Shown piece by piece: positions 18,281 through 25,994 of a DNA stretch of 42,610 bases (its first letter is position 1; each line of letters starts with the position of its first letter). The stretch covers positions 1 through 42,610 of the forward strand of contig JAQXGE010000009.1 of the NCBI GenBank assembly GCA_029006135.1. The letters run 5' to 3'. Source of the DNA: Oscillospiraceae bacterium. Lineage in GTDB: Bacteria > Bacillota > Clostridia > Oscillospirales > Ruminococcaceae. The position numbers were made by a program, and so were the translations under genes. The notes beneath the pieces are model-generated. The model was not told the origin of the DNA and did no database searches. It was given only the letters and a program-made list of their open reading frames with translations.

Positions 18281-18766
18281 TCAAGCCTTGGGTTTCTTCG
18301 CATTGCGCATATCACGGCTTGCCGCATTGCGCAGATTCATCCGCGTGTTCTTGATGTCCGCAACGCTGCGGGCAAGAACTTCTTCGGAATTTTTAAGAAT
18401 GCTCTCACAGTAGGTTGCGGAAGCGCGGTTCAGCTCCTTAGCCTGATTCTGGGCGGCGCTGACAATTTCCACCGCTGCTTTCTGGGCACGCTTGGTGATC
18501 TCCTGGTCAGAGACCAGAACGCGGGCACGTTCCTCGGCCTGTTTGATAATATTATCTGCTTCCTGCTGGGCAGCCTTGACAATCTGCTCACGGTCAGACA
18601 CGATTTTCTTACTGTCCCGCAGTTCATCGGGGAGGTTGTTGCGCACCTCATCAATAATATCACGGCAGCGCTCCACATCGACCACACGCTTGGTGGCTGC
18701 AAAAGGTACAGAAGTTCCTTCCTCCAGCGTTTCTTCCATCAAATCAAGCAGTTCATCAATGTTCAT
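18281..18766 (-). CDS. Coiled-coil protein of unknown function (DivIVA/ATPase-stalk-like)
   Basis: 161 residues, no signal peptide or membrane segment. Residues about 45-135 are a long charged helix rich in Ala, Glu, Gln and Lys (AAQQEADNIIKQAEERARVL, then KAAVEIVSAAQNQAKELNRA), typical of coiled coils seen in V-type ATPase subunit E/H and DivIVA-like proteins. The start overlaps the rsmD stop by four bases (ATGA), so translation is probably coupled. Similar helical proteins often sit beside rsmD in Clostridia, but I know of no proven role and assign none. Confidence 0.8.
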   Translation of the reverse strand: MNIDELLDLMEETLEEGTSVPFAATKRVVDVERCRDIIDEVRNNLPDELRDSKKIVSDREQIVKAAQQEADNIIKQAEERARVLVSDQEITKRAQKAAVEIVSAAQNQAKELNRASATYCESILKNSEEVLARSVADIKNTRMNLRNAASRDMRNAKKPKA

Positions 18767-19314
18767 AACTTTTCCTCTTTCTCATAACGGGTAACAAGAA
18801 TCTTGCCGTACTTATATTGTTTTGCTTTGACAAGCCCCGGCACCGCATCGGGCAGTTCTGCCGTCAGCTCAGTCTCGCACAGCACAACGCCGCCGGGCGC
18901 CATGTGGCTGGCAAGCAGCGGAAGGGCGCGGGCCACCGTTCCATGGTGGAATGGCGGGTCCAGCAGCGCAAGGTCAAACTGCTCCTGCGTTGCGGACAAA
19001 AAATGGAACGCATCATCGGGAATAACCCGGCTGCGCGCAAAGACATCTGCCGTGCGGCAGTTCGACATGATAATATTGATTGCCTCGCGGGAGGTATCTA
19101 AAAACACACAGCGGGCTGCGCCGCGGGAAAGTGCCTCAATGCCAAGCTGACCGCTGCCCGCAAACAGGTCAATGACCCGCGCGCCCGGCACAAGAAACTG
19201 CACGCTGGAGAACATTGCCTCCTTCACGCGGTTGATGGTGGGGCGTGTTACATCCTCCCCAGGAAGGGAGGTCAGATTTTTACCGCGGGCCGTACCCGCA
19301 ATCACGCGCATCAT
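18763..19314 (-). CDS. rsmD: 16S rRNA (guanine-966-N2)-methyltransferase
   Basis: 183 residues. SAM-dependent methyltransferase acting on G966 of 16S rRNA in the small subunit. Starts MRVIAGTARGKNL, with TRPTINRVKEAMFS, the SAM loop DLFAGSGQLGIEALSRGA, and the N6/N2-methylase catalytic motif DPPF at 119-122. Two adjacent ATG codons (19314 and 19311) can serve as start, with AGGCAGGCG about 8 nt upstream. Directly downstream of a strong promoter. Confidence 0.95.
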   Translation of the reverse strand: MMRVIAGTARGKNLTSLPGEDVTRPTINRVKEAMFSSVQFLVPGARVIDLFAGSGQLGIEALSRGAARCVFLDTSREAINIIMSNCRTADVFARSRVIPDDAFHFLSATQEQFDLALLDPPFHHGTVARALPLLASHMAPGGVVLCETELTAELPDAVPGLVKAKQYKYGKILVTRYEKEEKL

Positions 19315-19340
19315 TTGGTTCGCCTGCCTTTCATCCCTAC

Positions 19341-19369
19341 ATTATGAAGTGTTTATCGGACGTTGTCAA
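19341..19369 (-). promoter_or_regulatory. Sigma-A-type promoter for rsmD
   Basis: On the minus strand, TTGACA (19364-19369), 17-nt spacer, CATAAT (19341-19346). It lies in the 76-nt gap between uvrC and rsmD, so rsmD and its partner have their own transcript. Confidence 0.88.
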
Positions 19370-19390
19370 GGGAGAATTTGCGGAACATTC

Positions 19391-21235
19391 TCACTGCCGA
19401 AGTGCATTGTAAATCATTTCCGCCTTGGAATGGCTGATTCCCTTAACTTCCTCAAGGTCTGAGATGGACGCAGCCCGCACGGCTCCCACCGTTTTGAAGT
19501 GTGCAAGCAGTGCGGCACTGGTTTTTTCCCCAACGCCGGGGATTTCGGTCAATGTGGCAGCATAGGACTTTTTGTGCATCATCCGCTTGCGGTAATCGTT
19601 GGCGTAGCGATGCGTCTCATCCTGAATGTTGGTCACAAACGTGAAGATATTGCGATTGCGGTTGATTGCAATCTCACTGCCGTTCCCGTCCACCAGTGCG
19701 CGGGTGCGGTGGTGGTCATCCTTGACCATGCCGAAGGTTGGAACGTGTTCCAGGGCCGTGCCTTTGAGCGCAGCGCATACCGCACTGACCTGCCCGCGTC
19801 CGCCGTCGATGAGCAGCAAATCCGGCAGCGAAGCAAACTGGTTGGATTCACCATCCGGCTTTTCCCCGCGCTGTGCTGCCTCATATTCGGCTGCCCGGCG
19901 GGAAAGGGTTTCCGCCAGCGAGGCATAGTCATCGGTTCCGGCAACGGTTTTCATCTTGAATCGGCGGTAGCCACTGCGATAGGGTTTTCCGTCCCGGAAC
20001 ACCACCATGCCGCAGACGCTTGAGCCATCACCCCAGTTGGAAATATCGTAGCTTTCAATGATGCGGGGCGGAGATTTGAGCCCCATGACCTGAGCCGCTT
20101 CCTCGAGCAGTTTTTCTTCCCGGGTATAGCGTCCGCTCTCCCGTCCCAAACGCTCCACGGCGTTGGTGTAGGCCATTGTGACAAGTTTGGCAACGTCGCC
20201 GCGCTGCGGGACATACAGTTCCACATGGCTGCCCCGCGTCTCGCTCAACGCTTGTCCGAGCGCCTCAGCATCGGGGGGCAGAGCATCCACGGCGATGGTT
20301 TTGGGGATGCTCTCCCCGTTCAGATAATACTGGGGCAGAAATTCCTCCCGCACGGCGTTGATGTCACTGGTATCGTGAAAGACAAACTCCCTCTTGTCGG
20401 TCAACCGGCCTTCCCTATAGCGCAGGACCGCCGCGCAGACTGCGCGGGACGTACCGGCCAGCGCGACAATATCCATCTCGGTGCCGGAGTCCATGACAAC
20501 CTTCTGTCCTGCCGCCACACGCTCTATGGCCGCAATCTGGTCCCGCAGGATGGCCGCGCTTTCAAAATCCAAGCGTTCTGAGGCAGCCTCCATCTTTTCC
20601 CTCAGCTGGCGGACAATATCTTTTTTGCCGTAGCGGATCATCCGGATTGCGCCCTGTACGGCATCATTGTAGGCTTCACAGCTCACTTTGCCGCTGCACA
20701 CCGCCATACATTTGCCGATGTGTGCGTTCAGGCAGGGGCGGCCTTTGCCGATATCCCGCGGGAACTCGCGGTTGCAGCGCGGCAGCAGGAAGCAGTCCTG
20801 CGCCGTTTCCACCATTTCCCGCACAGCAAAGGAGGACGTGAACGGGCCAATATAGTCGGCATTGTCGTCATCTTTCTGCAGCGCGGCGGAAAGGCGGGGC
20901 CACTCCCCTCTTGTCACCTTGACATAGCTGTATCCCTTGTCATCCTTGAGCAGGATATTATATTTGGGGGTGTGTGCCTTGATTTGGCTGGCCTCAAGCA
21001 CGAGCGCCTCAAATTCACTTTGACAGACAATCACATCAAAGGTGAAGGCGTGTTCAATCATCTGCGTCACCTTGGCATCATGAGGAACACCCTCCCGGAA
21101 ATACTGGGAGACCCGGGTTCGCAGGCGCTTGGCCTTGCCAATATAGATGATTGTATCGCTTTTATCCCGAATGATATAGACACCGGGCAGCAGCGGCAGC
21201 ATACAGGCTTTTTTATAGAGTTCGGGCTTTGTCAT
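19391..21235 (-). CDS. uvrC: Excinuclease ABC subunit C
   Basis: 614 residues, full length. Makes both incisions around a DNA lesion in nucleotide excision repair with UvrA and UvrB. Domain order: GIY-YIG nuclease (PGVYIIRDKSDTIIYIGKAK), cysteine-containing region with FLLPRCNREF, UVR motif (about 195-230, REKMEAASERLDFESAA) that binds UvrB, RNase-H-like nuclease (ESYDISNWGDGSSVCGMVVF), and two C-terminal helix-hairpin-helix units (EIPGVGEKTSAALL, EVKGISHSKAEMI). The start at 21235 has only GGGGAAA as ribosome site. Confidence 0.97.
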   Translation of the reverse strand: MTKPELYKKACMLPLLPGVYIIRDKSDTIIYIGKAKRLRTRVSQYFREGVPHDAKVTQMIEHAFTFDVIVCQSEFEALVLEASQIKAHTPKYNILLKDDKGYSYVKVTRGEWPRLSAALQKDDDNADYIGPFTSSFAVREMVETAQDCFLLPRCNREFPRDIGKGRPCLNAHIGKCMAVCSGKVSCEAYNDAVQGAIRMIRYGKKDIVRQLREKMEAASERLDFESAAILRDQIAAIERVAAGQKVVMDSGTEMDIVALAGTSRAVCAAVLRYREGRLTDKREFVFHDTSDINAVREEFLPQYYLNGESIPKTIAVDALPPDAEALGQALSETRGSHVELYVPQRGDVAKLVTMAYTNAVERLGRESGRYTREEKLLEEAAQVMGLKSPPRIIESYDISNWGDGSSVCGMVVFRDGKPYRSGYRRFKMKTVAGTDDYASLAETLSRRAAEYEAAQRGEKPDGESNQFASLPDLLLIDGGRGQVSAVCAALKGTALEHVPTFGMVKDDHHRTRALVDGNGSEIAINRNRNIFTFVTNIQDETHRYANDYRKRMMHKKSYAATLTEIPGVGEKTSAALLAHFKTVGAVRAASISDLEEVKGISHSKAEMIYNALRQ

Positions 21236-21260
21236 ACCATTTTCCCCGCATTATGCAGAC

Positions 21261-21290
21261 AAAAAAAGGCGGGTGATGCACTCACCCGCC
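21261..21290 (-). terminator. Terminator after ptsH
   Basis: Perfect 9-bp stem (21268-21276 with 21282-21290, 5-nt loop) followed on the minus strand by seven T. It separates ptsH from uvrC. Confidence 0.92.
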
Positions 21291-21307
21291 GCAGAATCAA
21301 AAAATGA

Positions 21308-21571
21308 TTACTCGGTGAAGCCGGAATTGACCAGCTTGACCAGGCCATCCACAGCAGCCTGCTCATCGGTGCCGTCCGCAATGATGCGGATCGTGGTACC
21401 GCCCACAATGCCAAGGCTGAGAACGCCCAGCAGGGACTTAGCATTCACACGGCGCTCCTCTTTCTCGACCCAGATGGAGGACTTATACTCGTTGGCCTTC
21501 TGAATGAAGAACGTAGCCGGACGAGCGTGCAGACCAACCTGATTCTCAACGGTAACTTCTTTAACGTACAT
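21308..21571 (-). CDS. ptsH: Phosphocarrier protein HPr
   Basis: 87 residues, normal size. Carries phosphate from enzyme I to sugar-specific EIIA proteins of the PTS. The catalytic His15 is in GLHARPAT and the regulatory Ser46, target of HPr kinase in Firmicutes, is in NAKSLLGVLSLG. Having His15 makes it HPr, not Crh. No ptsI is next to it; it is alone between a promoter and its own terminator. The Shine-Dalgarno TAGGAGAG precedes the ATG at 21571 by 8 nt. Confidence 0.96.
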   Translation of the reverse strand: MYVKEVTVENQVGLHARPATFFIQKANEYKSSIWVEKEERRVNAKSLLGVLSLGIVGGTTIRIIADGTDEQAAVDGLVKLVNSGFTE

Positions 21572-21632
21572 AATTATTCTCTCCTACTTATAAAAAATGA
21601 TACGCCCAAGTCTTCTACCGCGGGCAGCATTC

Positions 21633-21660
21633 AGGCGGTTTGCACAATAGAGAGCCGCCT
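21633..21660 (-). other. Hairpin at the 5' end of the ptsH transcript
   Basis: CCGCCT (21655-21660) pairs with AGGCGG (21633-21638) on the minus strand. The predicted transcription start is about 21665, so the stem would be almost at the mRNA 5' end, in a leader of about 93 nt. Its function is unknown; mRNA protection is one possibility. Confidence 0.45.
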
Positions 21661-21671
21661 TGATTGTCTCT

Positions 21672-21700
21672 ATTTTATCCCATTTGTTCGACTTTGTACA
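21672..21700 (-). promoter_or_regulatory. Probable promoter for ptsH
   Basis: On the minus strand TGTACA (21695-21700, 4 of 6 to TTGACA), 17-nt spacer, TAAAAT (21672-21677, 5 of 6). Confidence 0.6.
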
Positions 21701-21787
21701 GTGGAAAATTACAAATTTGTCAGGATTCCGCATTTGGCACAAAAGGCGCCGGCCGTCTTTGTACATATTCACCAGTTAATTTTCCAC
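21701..21787. repeat. Inverted and direct repeats upstream of the ptsH promoter
   Basis: GTGGAAAATTA (21701-21711) is repeated in inverse as TAATTTTCCAC (21777-21787). TTTGTACA occurs at 21693-21700, overlapping the -35, and again at 21758-21765. They lie between the trmD stop and the ptsH promoter and could bind a regulator, or be chance in AT-rich DNA. Confidence 0.5.
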
Positions 21788-21812
21788 TTCATTGTGGATA
21801 GCTACGAAAGAA

Positions 21813-22979
21813 TTACAATTTTTCTGTTTTCTTCCCGCAATATCGCATGACAAGATTTTCACCCTTGTCCTCATTTGCATCCGGTACAAATCCCATCCGG
21901 CGGAAAAGGCCGATAGCCGCCGTGTTGGAGTTTTCCACATTGAGCCATGGACTGCCATGTTCCGAAAGCTTTTTGAGGGCAAAGTCCAGCATTTTTGTGC
22001 CAATGCCCTGTTCCCGCGCGTCCGACTTGACAAACAGCTGTGCAATCTCCCCGGTTTTATGGCAGACACCTACCAAGGCATCCGGCGTTTCGCCCATCGA
22101 ATGCAGATAAAACGCCCAGCCTGCCGAGCGCTTTGCCATCAGGTTTTCCCGGGCTGCTGCACATTCTTCCCCCTGTTCCCCCGTCAGCAGAGCCGCCGCG
22201 GCATCGAATTGCGCGTCTGTGCGGATAAGCTGGGCACGCTCACTGCGTTTCCATCGCGGGATTCGGGCAATAGGGTGGCTTTCACACCAGGCTTCATAGA
22301 GGTCAGGGCGACGCAGGCGGGTTCGTTCCCGGCTGCGCTGACCGCGCCAGGCGTCGATTTTATTATGGTCACCGGTGAGCAGCACCGGAGGAACCGCGCG
22401 GCCCTCCCAGACTTCGGGGCGAGTATACTGCGGGTACTCAATGAGTCCGTCCCAGTAGCTTTCCTCCTCGTAGCCTTTTTCCTCGGCCAGAACGCCAGGC
22501 TGAAGGCGAAGCACACTGTCCGCCACGACCAGACTGGCCAATTCACCGCCGGTGAGGACGTAATCGCCGATGGAGATTTCCTCATCGCCGAACGCCTCAA
22601 TCACCCGCTCATCAATTCCCTCATAGTGGCCGCAGACAAGTGTCAGGCTGTCATAGGACGCCAGACGGCGGGCGGTCGTCTCATTGTAGGGCTGACCGGC
22701 GGCGGTCATGAATACAATATGGGGGCGTGCTCTGCCCTGTTCCTCACACTGACGCTGGACCTCACGCAGACAGTCCGCAATCGGCTGTGCATAGAGCACC
22801 ATGCCGCAGCCGCCGCCGTAAGGATAGTCATCGGTCTGGCGCTGTTTGTTTTTCGTGTAATCCCGAATTTGATGGCAATGCGCCTCAAAGAGATTCTTTT
22901 CCCGCGCGCGGCCGAGGATGCTGGCGCTGAGGAATGTGTCGCAGAGTTCAGGGAAAAGTGTGACAATGTCAATCCGCAT
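21813..22979 (-). CDS. trmD: tRNA (guanine-37-N1)-methyltransferase fused to a GNAT acetyltransferase domain
   Basis: 388 residues, about 140 longer than usual TrmD. Residues 1 to about 245 are a complete TrmD: MRIDIVTLFPELC, YGGGCGMVL, the SAM knot GHYEGIDERVIEAF with IGDYVLTGGELA, and the C-terminal TrmD block PQYTRPEVWEG and LLTGDHNKIDAWR. TrmD makes m1G37 in tRNAs, preventing frameshifts. Residues about 250-388 form a GNAT domain: acetyl-CoA loop LFVKSDAREQGIGTKMLDFA and the second motif NVENSNTAAIGLFRRMGF. No frameshift separates the halves. The acetylation target is unknown. The start at 22979 has AGGAG 9 nt upstream, inside the rimM stop region. Confidence 0.93.
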   Translation of the reverse strand: MRIDIVTLFPELCDTFLSASILGRAREKNLFEAHCHQIRDYTKNKQRQTDDYPYGGGCGMVLYAQPIADCLREVQRQCEEQGRARPHIVFMTAAGQPYNETTARRLASYDSLTLVCGHYEGIDERVIEAFGDEEISIGDYVLTGGELASLVVADSVLRLQPGVLAEEKGYEEESYWDGLIEYPQYTRPEVWEGRAVPPVLLTGDHNKIDAWRGQRSRERTRLRRPDLYEAWCESHPIARIPRWKRSERAQLIRTDAQFDAAAALLTGEQGEECAAARENLMAKRSAGWAFYLHSMGETPDALVGVCHKTGEIAQLFVKSDAREQGIGTKMLDFALKKLSEHGSPWLNVENSNTAAIGLFRRMGFVPDANEDKGENLVMRYCGKKTEKL

Positions 22980-22983
22980 GGCC

Positions 22984-23514
22984 TTACTCCTCGTCACCGT
23001 TCACCGGCTCGTCAAACATTCCGCCGATGGGACGCATCGTTACGGTGCGGGCTGCAATATCTACCCCGATAATAAATTCCGGCACGGCGGGGATAAGGTG
23101 TTCCTTTCCCGCGGCATCGCGTACTGTGTAAATATCCTGCGCACCGGGGTGATCCACATCGGCAACCGTGCCGAGCGCGCGGCCGCTGTCGGCATCCAGA
23201 ACCGTACAGCCAATCAGGTCATCGACAAAATAGCGGCCTTCCGGCAGGCGGGCATCCGCCTTGGCAAAGTAGTAGGTACGCCCTACCTGAGCACGGGCGG
23301 CATCCATGTCCTCGACCCCGGCCAAACGGACGAGCAGCATATTACCCTGGGCCCGGACGCCGCGCAGCGCAACTTCACCTTGCCCGGAGGCGGATGCGAA
23401 AAGCCGGCGGAAACGGGAAAGGAACTCTGCGCCATCGCACAGCGGCAGAGCCTTCATCTCGCCCCGAACGCCATGGGTGGATACAATCTTGCAGGCGGGA
23501 AGATAATCTTGCAT
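22984..23514 (-). CDS. rimM: 16S rRNA processing/ribosome maturation factor
   Basis: 176 residues. Helps assemble the 30S head near protein S19. N-terminal RimM domain (PACKIVSTHGVRGEMKALPL) and C-terminal PRC-barrel (GRYFVDDLIGCTVL, GTVADVDHPGAQDIYTV, LIPAVPEFIIGVDIAARTV). The ATG at 23514 has AAAGGAG 6 nt upstream. The frame is open to 23574, but the longer form lacks a ribosome site and would run into the hairpins upstream. The stop is 4 nt before the trmD start, indicating tight coupling. Confidence 0.95.
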   Translation of the reverse strand: MQDYLPACKIVSTHGVRGEMKALPLCDGAEFLSRFRRLFASASGQGEVALRGVRAQGNMLLVRLAGVEDMDAARAQVGRTYYFAKADARLPEGRYFVDDLIGCTVLDADSGRALGTVADVDHPGAQDIYTVRDAAGKEHLIPAVPEFIIGVDIAARTVTMRPIGGMFDEPVNGDEE

Positions 23515-23542
23515 GAGAATCTCCTTTTGTGAACCGGGAAAT

Positions 23543-23559
23543 TGCGGCATTGTGCCGCA
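23543..23559 (-). other. Hairpin just upstream of the rimM ribosome site
   Basis: TGCGGC (23543-23548) and GCCGCA (23554-23559), 5-nt loop. It has no T-run and follows the stronger terminator-like hairpin at 23566-23600. It may protect the 5' end of a processed rimM-trmD message. Confidence 0.45.
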
Positions 23560-23565
23560 GCAATC

Positions 23566-23600
23566 AAAAAGCACCCTAACCGCGCAATGCGGCAGGGCGC
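23566..23600 (-). terminator. Terminator-like hairpin between khpA and rimM
   Basis: On the minus strand GCGCCCT (23594-23600) pairs with AGGGTGC (23571-23577, one G-U), with an inner CCGC/GCGG stem (23589-23592 with 23580-23583), followed by five T (23566-23570). It lies in the 102-nt gap inside an operon that is usually continuous. Confidence 0.7.
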
Positions 23601-23616
23601 CTGAGTGTGGCGATGA

Positions 23617-23850
23617 TCAGCCGATCTCCACCACAGCTTTTTCGTTCTGGCGGACAGCGGCGGCACGCATGACAACGCGAATCGCCTTAGCAATGCGGCC
23701 CTGTTTGCCAATCACACGGCCCATGTCTTCCTCCGCCACCGTGAGGTGGTAGACGACAGCTCCGTCCTCGCGCGCGGGGTCAACCGTCACTTGCACCGCA
23801 TCCTTGTTTTCTACCAGTCCGCGGGCAACGGCAATCAGCAGTTCCTGCAT
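23617..23850 (-). CDS. khpA: KH-domain RNA-binding protein KhpA
   Basis: 77 residues, one KH domain with the nucleic-acid loop GKQG in VIGKQGRIAKAIRVVM. KhpA forms a dimer or pairs with KhpB (Jag) and binds many mRNAs; in streptococci it affects cell division and elongation. The ATG at 23850 has GGAGGA 10 nt upstream, giving the standard length; upstream in-frame Met at 23865 precedes that site. It sits 20 nt after rpsP in the conserved order rpsP-khpA-rimM-trmD. Confidence 0.94.
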   Translation of the reverse strand: MQELLIAVARGLVENKDAVQVTVDPAREDGAVVYHLTVAEEDMGRVIGKQGRIAKAIRVVMRAAAVRQNEKAVVEIG

Positions 23851-23870
23851 TTGGCGTTCCTCCATCGTGA

Positions 23871-24110
23871 TTACAGGATGTTCTCTTTCTTGAGCAGAAC
23901 GCGAACAGTGTCGGTGGGCTGAGCGCCGTTGGAGAGCCACTGCTTGGCCTTGTCAGCATCGATCTTCACAACGCTGGGCTCCTTGGTGGGATCGTAGTAG
24001 CCGATCTCCTCAATGAAACGGCCGTCACGAGCAAAACGGCTGTCAGCAACGACAATGCGGTAGAAGGGAGCTTTCTTGGCGCCCATGCGGCGCAGACGAA
24101 TCTTAACCAT
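23871..24110 (-). CDS. rpsP: 30S ribosomal protein S16
   Basis: 79 residues, full length. Starts [20 protein letters not shown] and contains [11 protein letters not shown], both S16 hallmarks. Binds 16S rRNA in the body of the small subunit. The Shine-Dalgarno TTGGAGGA lies 6 nt before the ATG. It follows ffh after a 96-nt gap that contains an inverted repeat. Confidence 0.98.
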   Translation of the reverse strand: MVKIRLRRMGAKKAPFYRIVVADSRFARDGRFIEEIGYYDPTKEPSVVKIDADKAKQWLSNGAQPTDTVRVLLKKENIL

Positions 24111-24133
24111 GGTTTTTCCTCCAAAAATTTGTT

Positions 24134-24180
24134 TTACGGCCCTTTTGGGGCTTGCATTTATATATCACCCTGGGCCGTAA
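24134..24180 (-). promoter_or_regulatory. Inverted repeat in the ffh-rpsP gap (possible S16 leader)
   Basis: GGGCCGTAA / TTACGGCCC, 9 bp perfect, arms 24134-24142 and 24172-24180, separated by 29 nt. Within the loop a smaller GCCC/GGGC pairing on the minus strand competes with the outer stem. No T-run follows. Placement right before rpsP suggests an mRNA leader structure; I do not recognise it as a known class. Confidence 0.45.
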
Positions 24181-24206
24181 TGGCTTACGGGTCATATCAT
24201 ATTCAA

Positions 24207-25550
24207 TCAGCGGAAGCCTTTCATGCCGCCCATGCTGCGCATAAAGCCTTTGGGGTTCCGTTTGGCCTTTTTCATCATCTTCTGCATGGCCTCAAACTGG
24301 CGAAGAAGTTTGTTCACATCTTCGACCGTCTGGCCGCAGCCGGCGGCAATGCGCCGCTTGCGCTTGGCATCAATGATAGAAGGGCGTGCACGCTCTGCGG
24401 GGGTCATCGAATAGATGATGGCTTCGATATGCGGCAGTGCTTTCTCATCAATCTGATCGAGCTGTTCGGACGAAATCTGATTGGCACCGGGCATCATGGA
24501 GAGCAGTGCCGAAGCACCGCCCATCTTTTTAATCTGAGCAAACTGGGTCAGCATATCGTTCATATCGAACTTGTTGGCCATCATCCGCCGGGCCGCAGCC
24601 TCGGCTTCCTTGTCATCCTGAACGGACTGGGCCTTCTCAATCAGGCTGAGCACATCGCCCATGCCGAGGATTCGGCTTGCCATGCGGGCGGGATAGAACG
24701 GCTCCAATGCGTCCAGCTTTTCGCCGGTACCCTGGAAGTAGATTGGTTTTCCTGTGACAGCCAGCACCGAGAGTGCTGCACCGCCGCGGGTATCGCCGTC
24801 CGTCTTGGTGAGGACAACGCCGCTGATGCCGACCTTCTCATTGAAGGTTTTGGCCACGTTGACGGCTTCCTGACCGGCCATAGCATCCACAACGAGCAAA
24901 GTCTCATCGACTTCCACCGCTTCCTTGATGCGGACCAGCTCACCCATCAGTTCGTCATCGATCTGAAGACGGCCGGCGGTATCAAGAATCACGATGTCAT
25001 TGCCGTGGTCCTTTGCGTAAGCGATTGCCTTTGCCGCGATAATCTCAGGCTTCTCGGTGCCCATCTCGAACACCGGCACGCCTGCCTGTTCGCCCACAAT
25101 ACGCAGCTGATCAATGGCTGCGGGGCGATAGATATCGCAGGCTACCAGCAGCGGGCGGCGGCCCTGCCCCTTATAGAACTTGCCAAGTTTGGCGGCGTGG
25201 GTGGTCTTGCCGTTGCCCTGAAGGCCGCACATCATCAAAACGGTCTGCCCTTTGTTTTTGATGTGCAGTGTCTGCGGGTCATCGCCGCCCATCAGGCGGG
25301 TCAGTTCCTCGTTGACAATCTTGACAACCTGCTGAGCAGGCGTCAGACTCTCCATGACTTCCTGACCCATGGCACGCTCGGAGACCTGTGCGCAGAAATC
25401 TTTGGCAACTTTGTAGTTGACGTCCGCCTCAAGCAGGGCCATGCGGACTTCCCGCATAGCCGCCTTAATGTCGGACTCTGACAGCTTGCCTTTGCCGCGC
25501 AGCTTTTTGAAAACGCCGTTGAGGCGCTCGCTCAAAGATTCAAATGCCAT
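24207..25550 (-). CDS. ffh: Signal recognition particle protein Ffh
   Basis: 447 residues. N domain (LSERLNGVFKKLRGKGKLSE), G domain with P-loop GLQGNGKTTH (most homologues have GLQGSGKTT), DTAGRL, TKTDGDTRGGAAL, and the Met-rich M domain (MLTQFAQIKKMGGASALLSM, QFEAMQKMMKKAKRN, ending GGMKGFR) that binds 4.5S/6S RNA and signal peptides. Targets nascent membrane proteins to FtsY. The ATG at 25550 has AGGAGG 9 nt upstream and overlaps the ylxM stop by 11 nt, as is common for this pair. Confidence 0.97.
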   Translation of the reverse strand: MAFESLSERLNGVFKKLRGKGKLSESDIKAAMREVRMALLEADVNYKVAKDFCAQVSERAMGQEVMESLTPAQQVVKIVNEELTRLMGGDDPQTLHIKNKGQTVLMMCGLQGNGKTTHAAKLGKFYKGQGRRPLLVACDIYRPAAIDQLRIVGEQAGVPVFEMGTEKPEIIAAKAIAYAKDHGNDIVILDTAGRLQIDDELMGELVRIKEAVEVDETLLVVDAMAGQEAVNVAKTFNEKVGISGVVLTKTDGDTRGGAALSVLAVTGKPIYFQGTGEKLDALEPFYPARMASRILGMGDVLSLIEKAQSVQDDKEAEAAARRMMANKFDMNDMLTQFAQIKKMGGASALLSMMPGANQISSEQLDQIDEKALPHIEAIIYSMTPAERARPSIIDAKRKRRIAAGCGQTVEDVNKLLRQFEAMQKMMKKAKRNPKGFMRSMGGMKGFR

Positions 25551-25941
25551 CGGGCGTGTCCTCCTGCGATTCAATGCGCTTGATGATGGTAAGCATTTCG
25601 GTGGTGTCCCGCTGAATCTGCGGGGAGGGGGTAAATTGTCCGGAGTTGCAGACACGCACCTCCATAATCAGTTCGCGCAGGCGTTCCACGTCTTCCCTCA
25701 TGGCGGCAGCACGCCGGGCTGAACCAAGCTTCTGCTCCATTTCGGTGAGGGTGGCCTCGCCGTGTTTGATAGCATCCCGGACGCCCTGGCGGGTGATGCC
25801 GTAATTCTCGGCAATTTCCGCTAACGAGAGGTCATCGTTATAGTATTCCGACAGGATGCTGCGCTGTTTTTCGGTCAAAACCGGTCCGTAGTAATCGAGC
25901 AGGACGGAAAACTCCAGGTTTTTTCCTGCTTTGGCTGCCAC
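25540..25941 (-). CDS. ylxM: YlxM-family helix-turn-helix protein
   Basis: 133 residues. UPF0122/YlxM family: sigma-factor-region-4-like helix-turn-helix in LTEKQRSILSEYYNDDLSLA and IAENYGITRQGVRDAIKHGE, then a helical tail. YlxM is co-expressed with Ffh and in streptococci is an accessory factor of the SRP pathway; a DNA-binding role is possible but unproven. Start chosen at a GTG (25939-25941), which has AAGGGGGGA 6 nt upstream; the family N-terminus (KNLEFSVLLDYYGPVLTEKQ) follows closely. The frame stays open to 25992, but that would begin inside the dyad near the transcription start. Confidence 0.92.
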   Translation of the reverse strand: MAAKAGKNLEFSVLLDYYGPVLTEKQRSILSEYYNDDLSLAEIAENYGITRQGVRDAIKHGEATLTEMEQKLGSARRAAAMREDVERLRELIMEVRVCNSGQFTPSPQIQRDTTEMLTIIKRIESQEDTPDGI

Positions 25942-25961
25942 GGTGGTCCCCCCTTGTCTTC

Positions 25962-25990
25962 GTGCTGTAAAGTAATTTCCTTTACAGCAC
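25962..25990. promoter_or_regulatory. Perfect 11-bp dyad at the ylxM transcription start
   Basis: GTGCTGTAAAG (25962-25972) and CTTTACAGCAC (25980-25990) with a 7-nt centre. The predicted start point for the ylxM-ffh transcript, about 25988, falls in the right arm. It may be an operator or a 5'-terminal RNA stem-loop. Confidence 0.75.
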
Positions 25991-25994
25991 AAAA

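Noticed and set aside
21647-21673. ATAGAGA/TCTCTAT stem that could compete with the ptsH leader hairpin
   Set aside because: One arm lies upstream of the predicted transcription start, overlapping the -10, so it would not be in the RNA.
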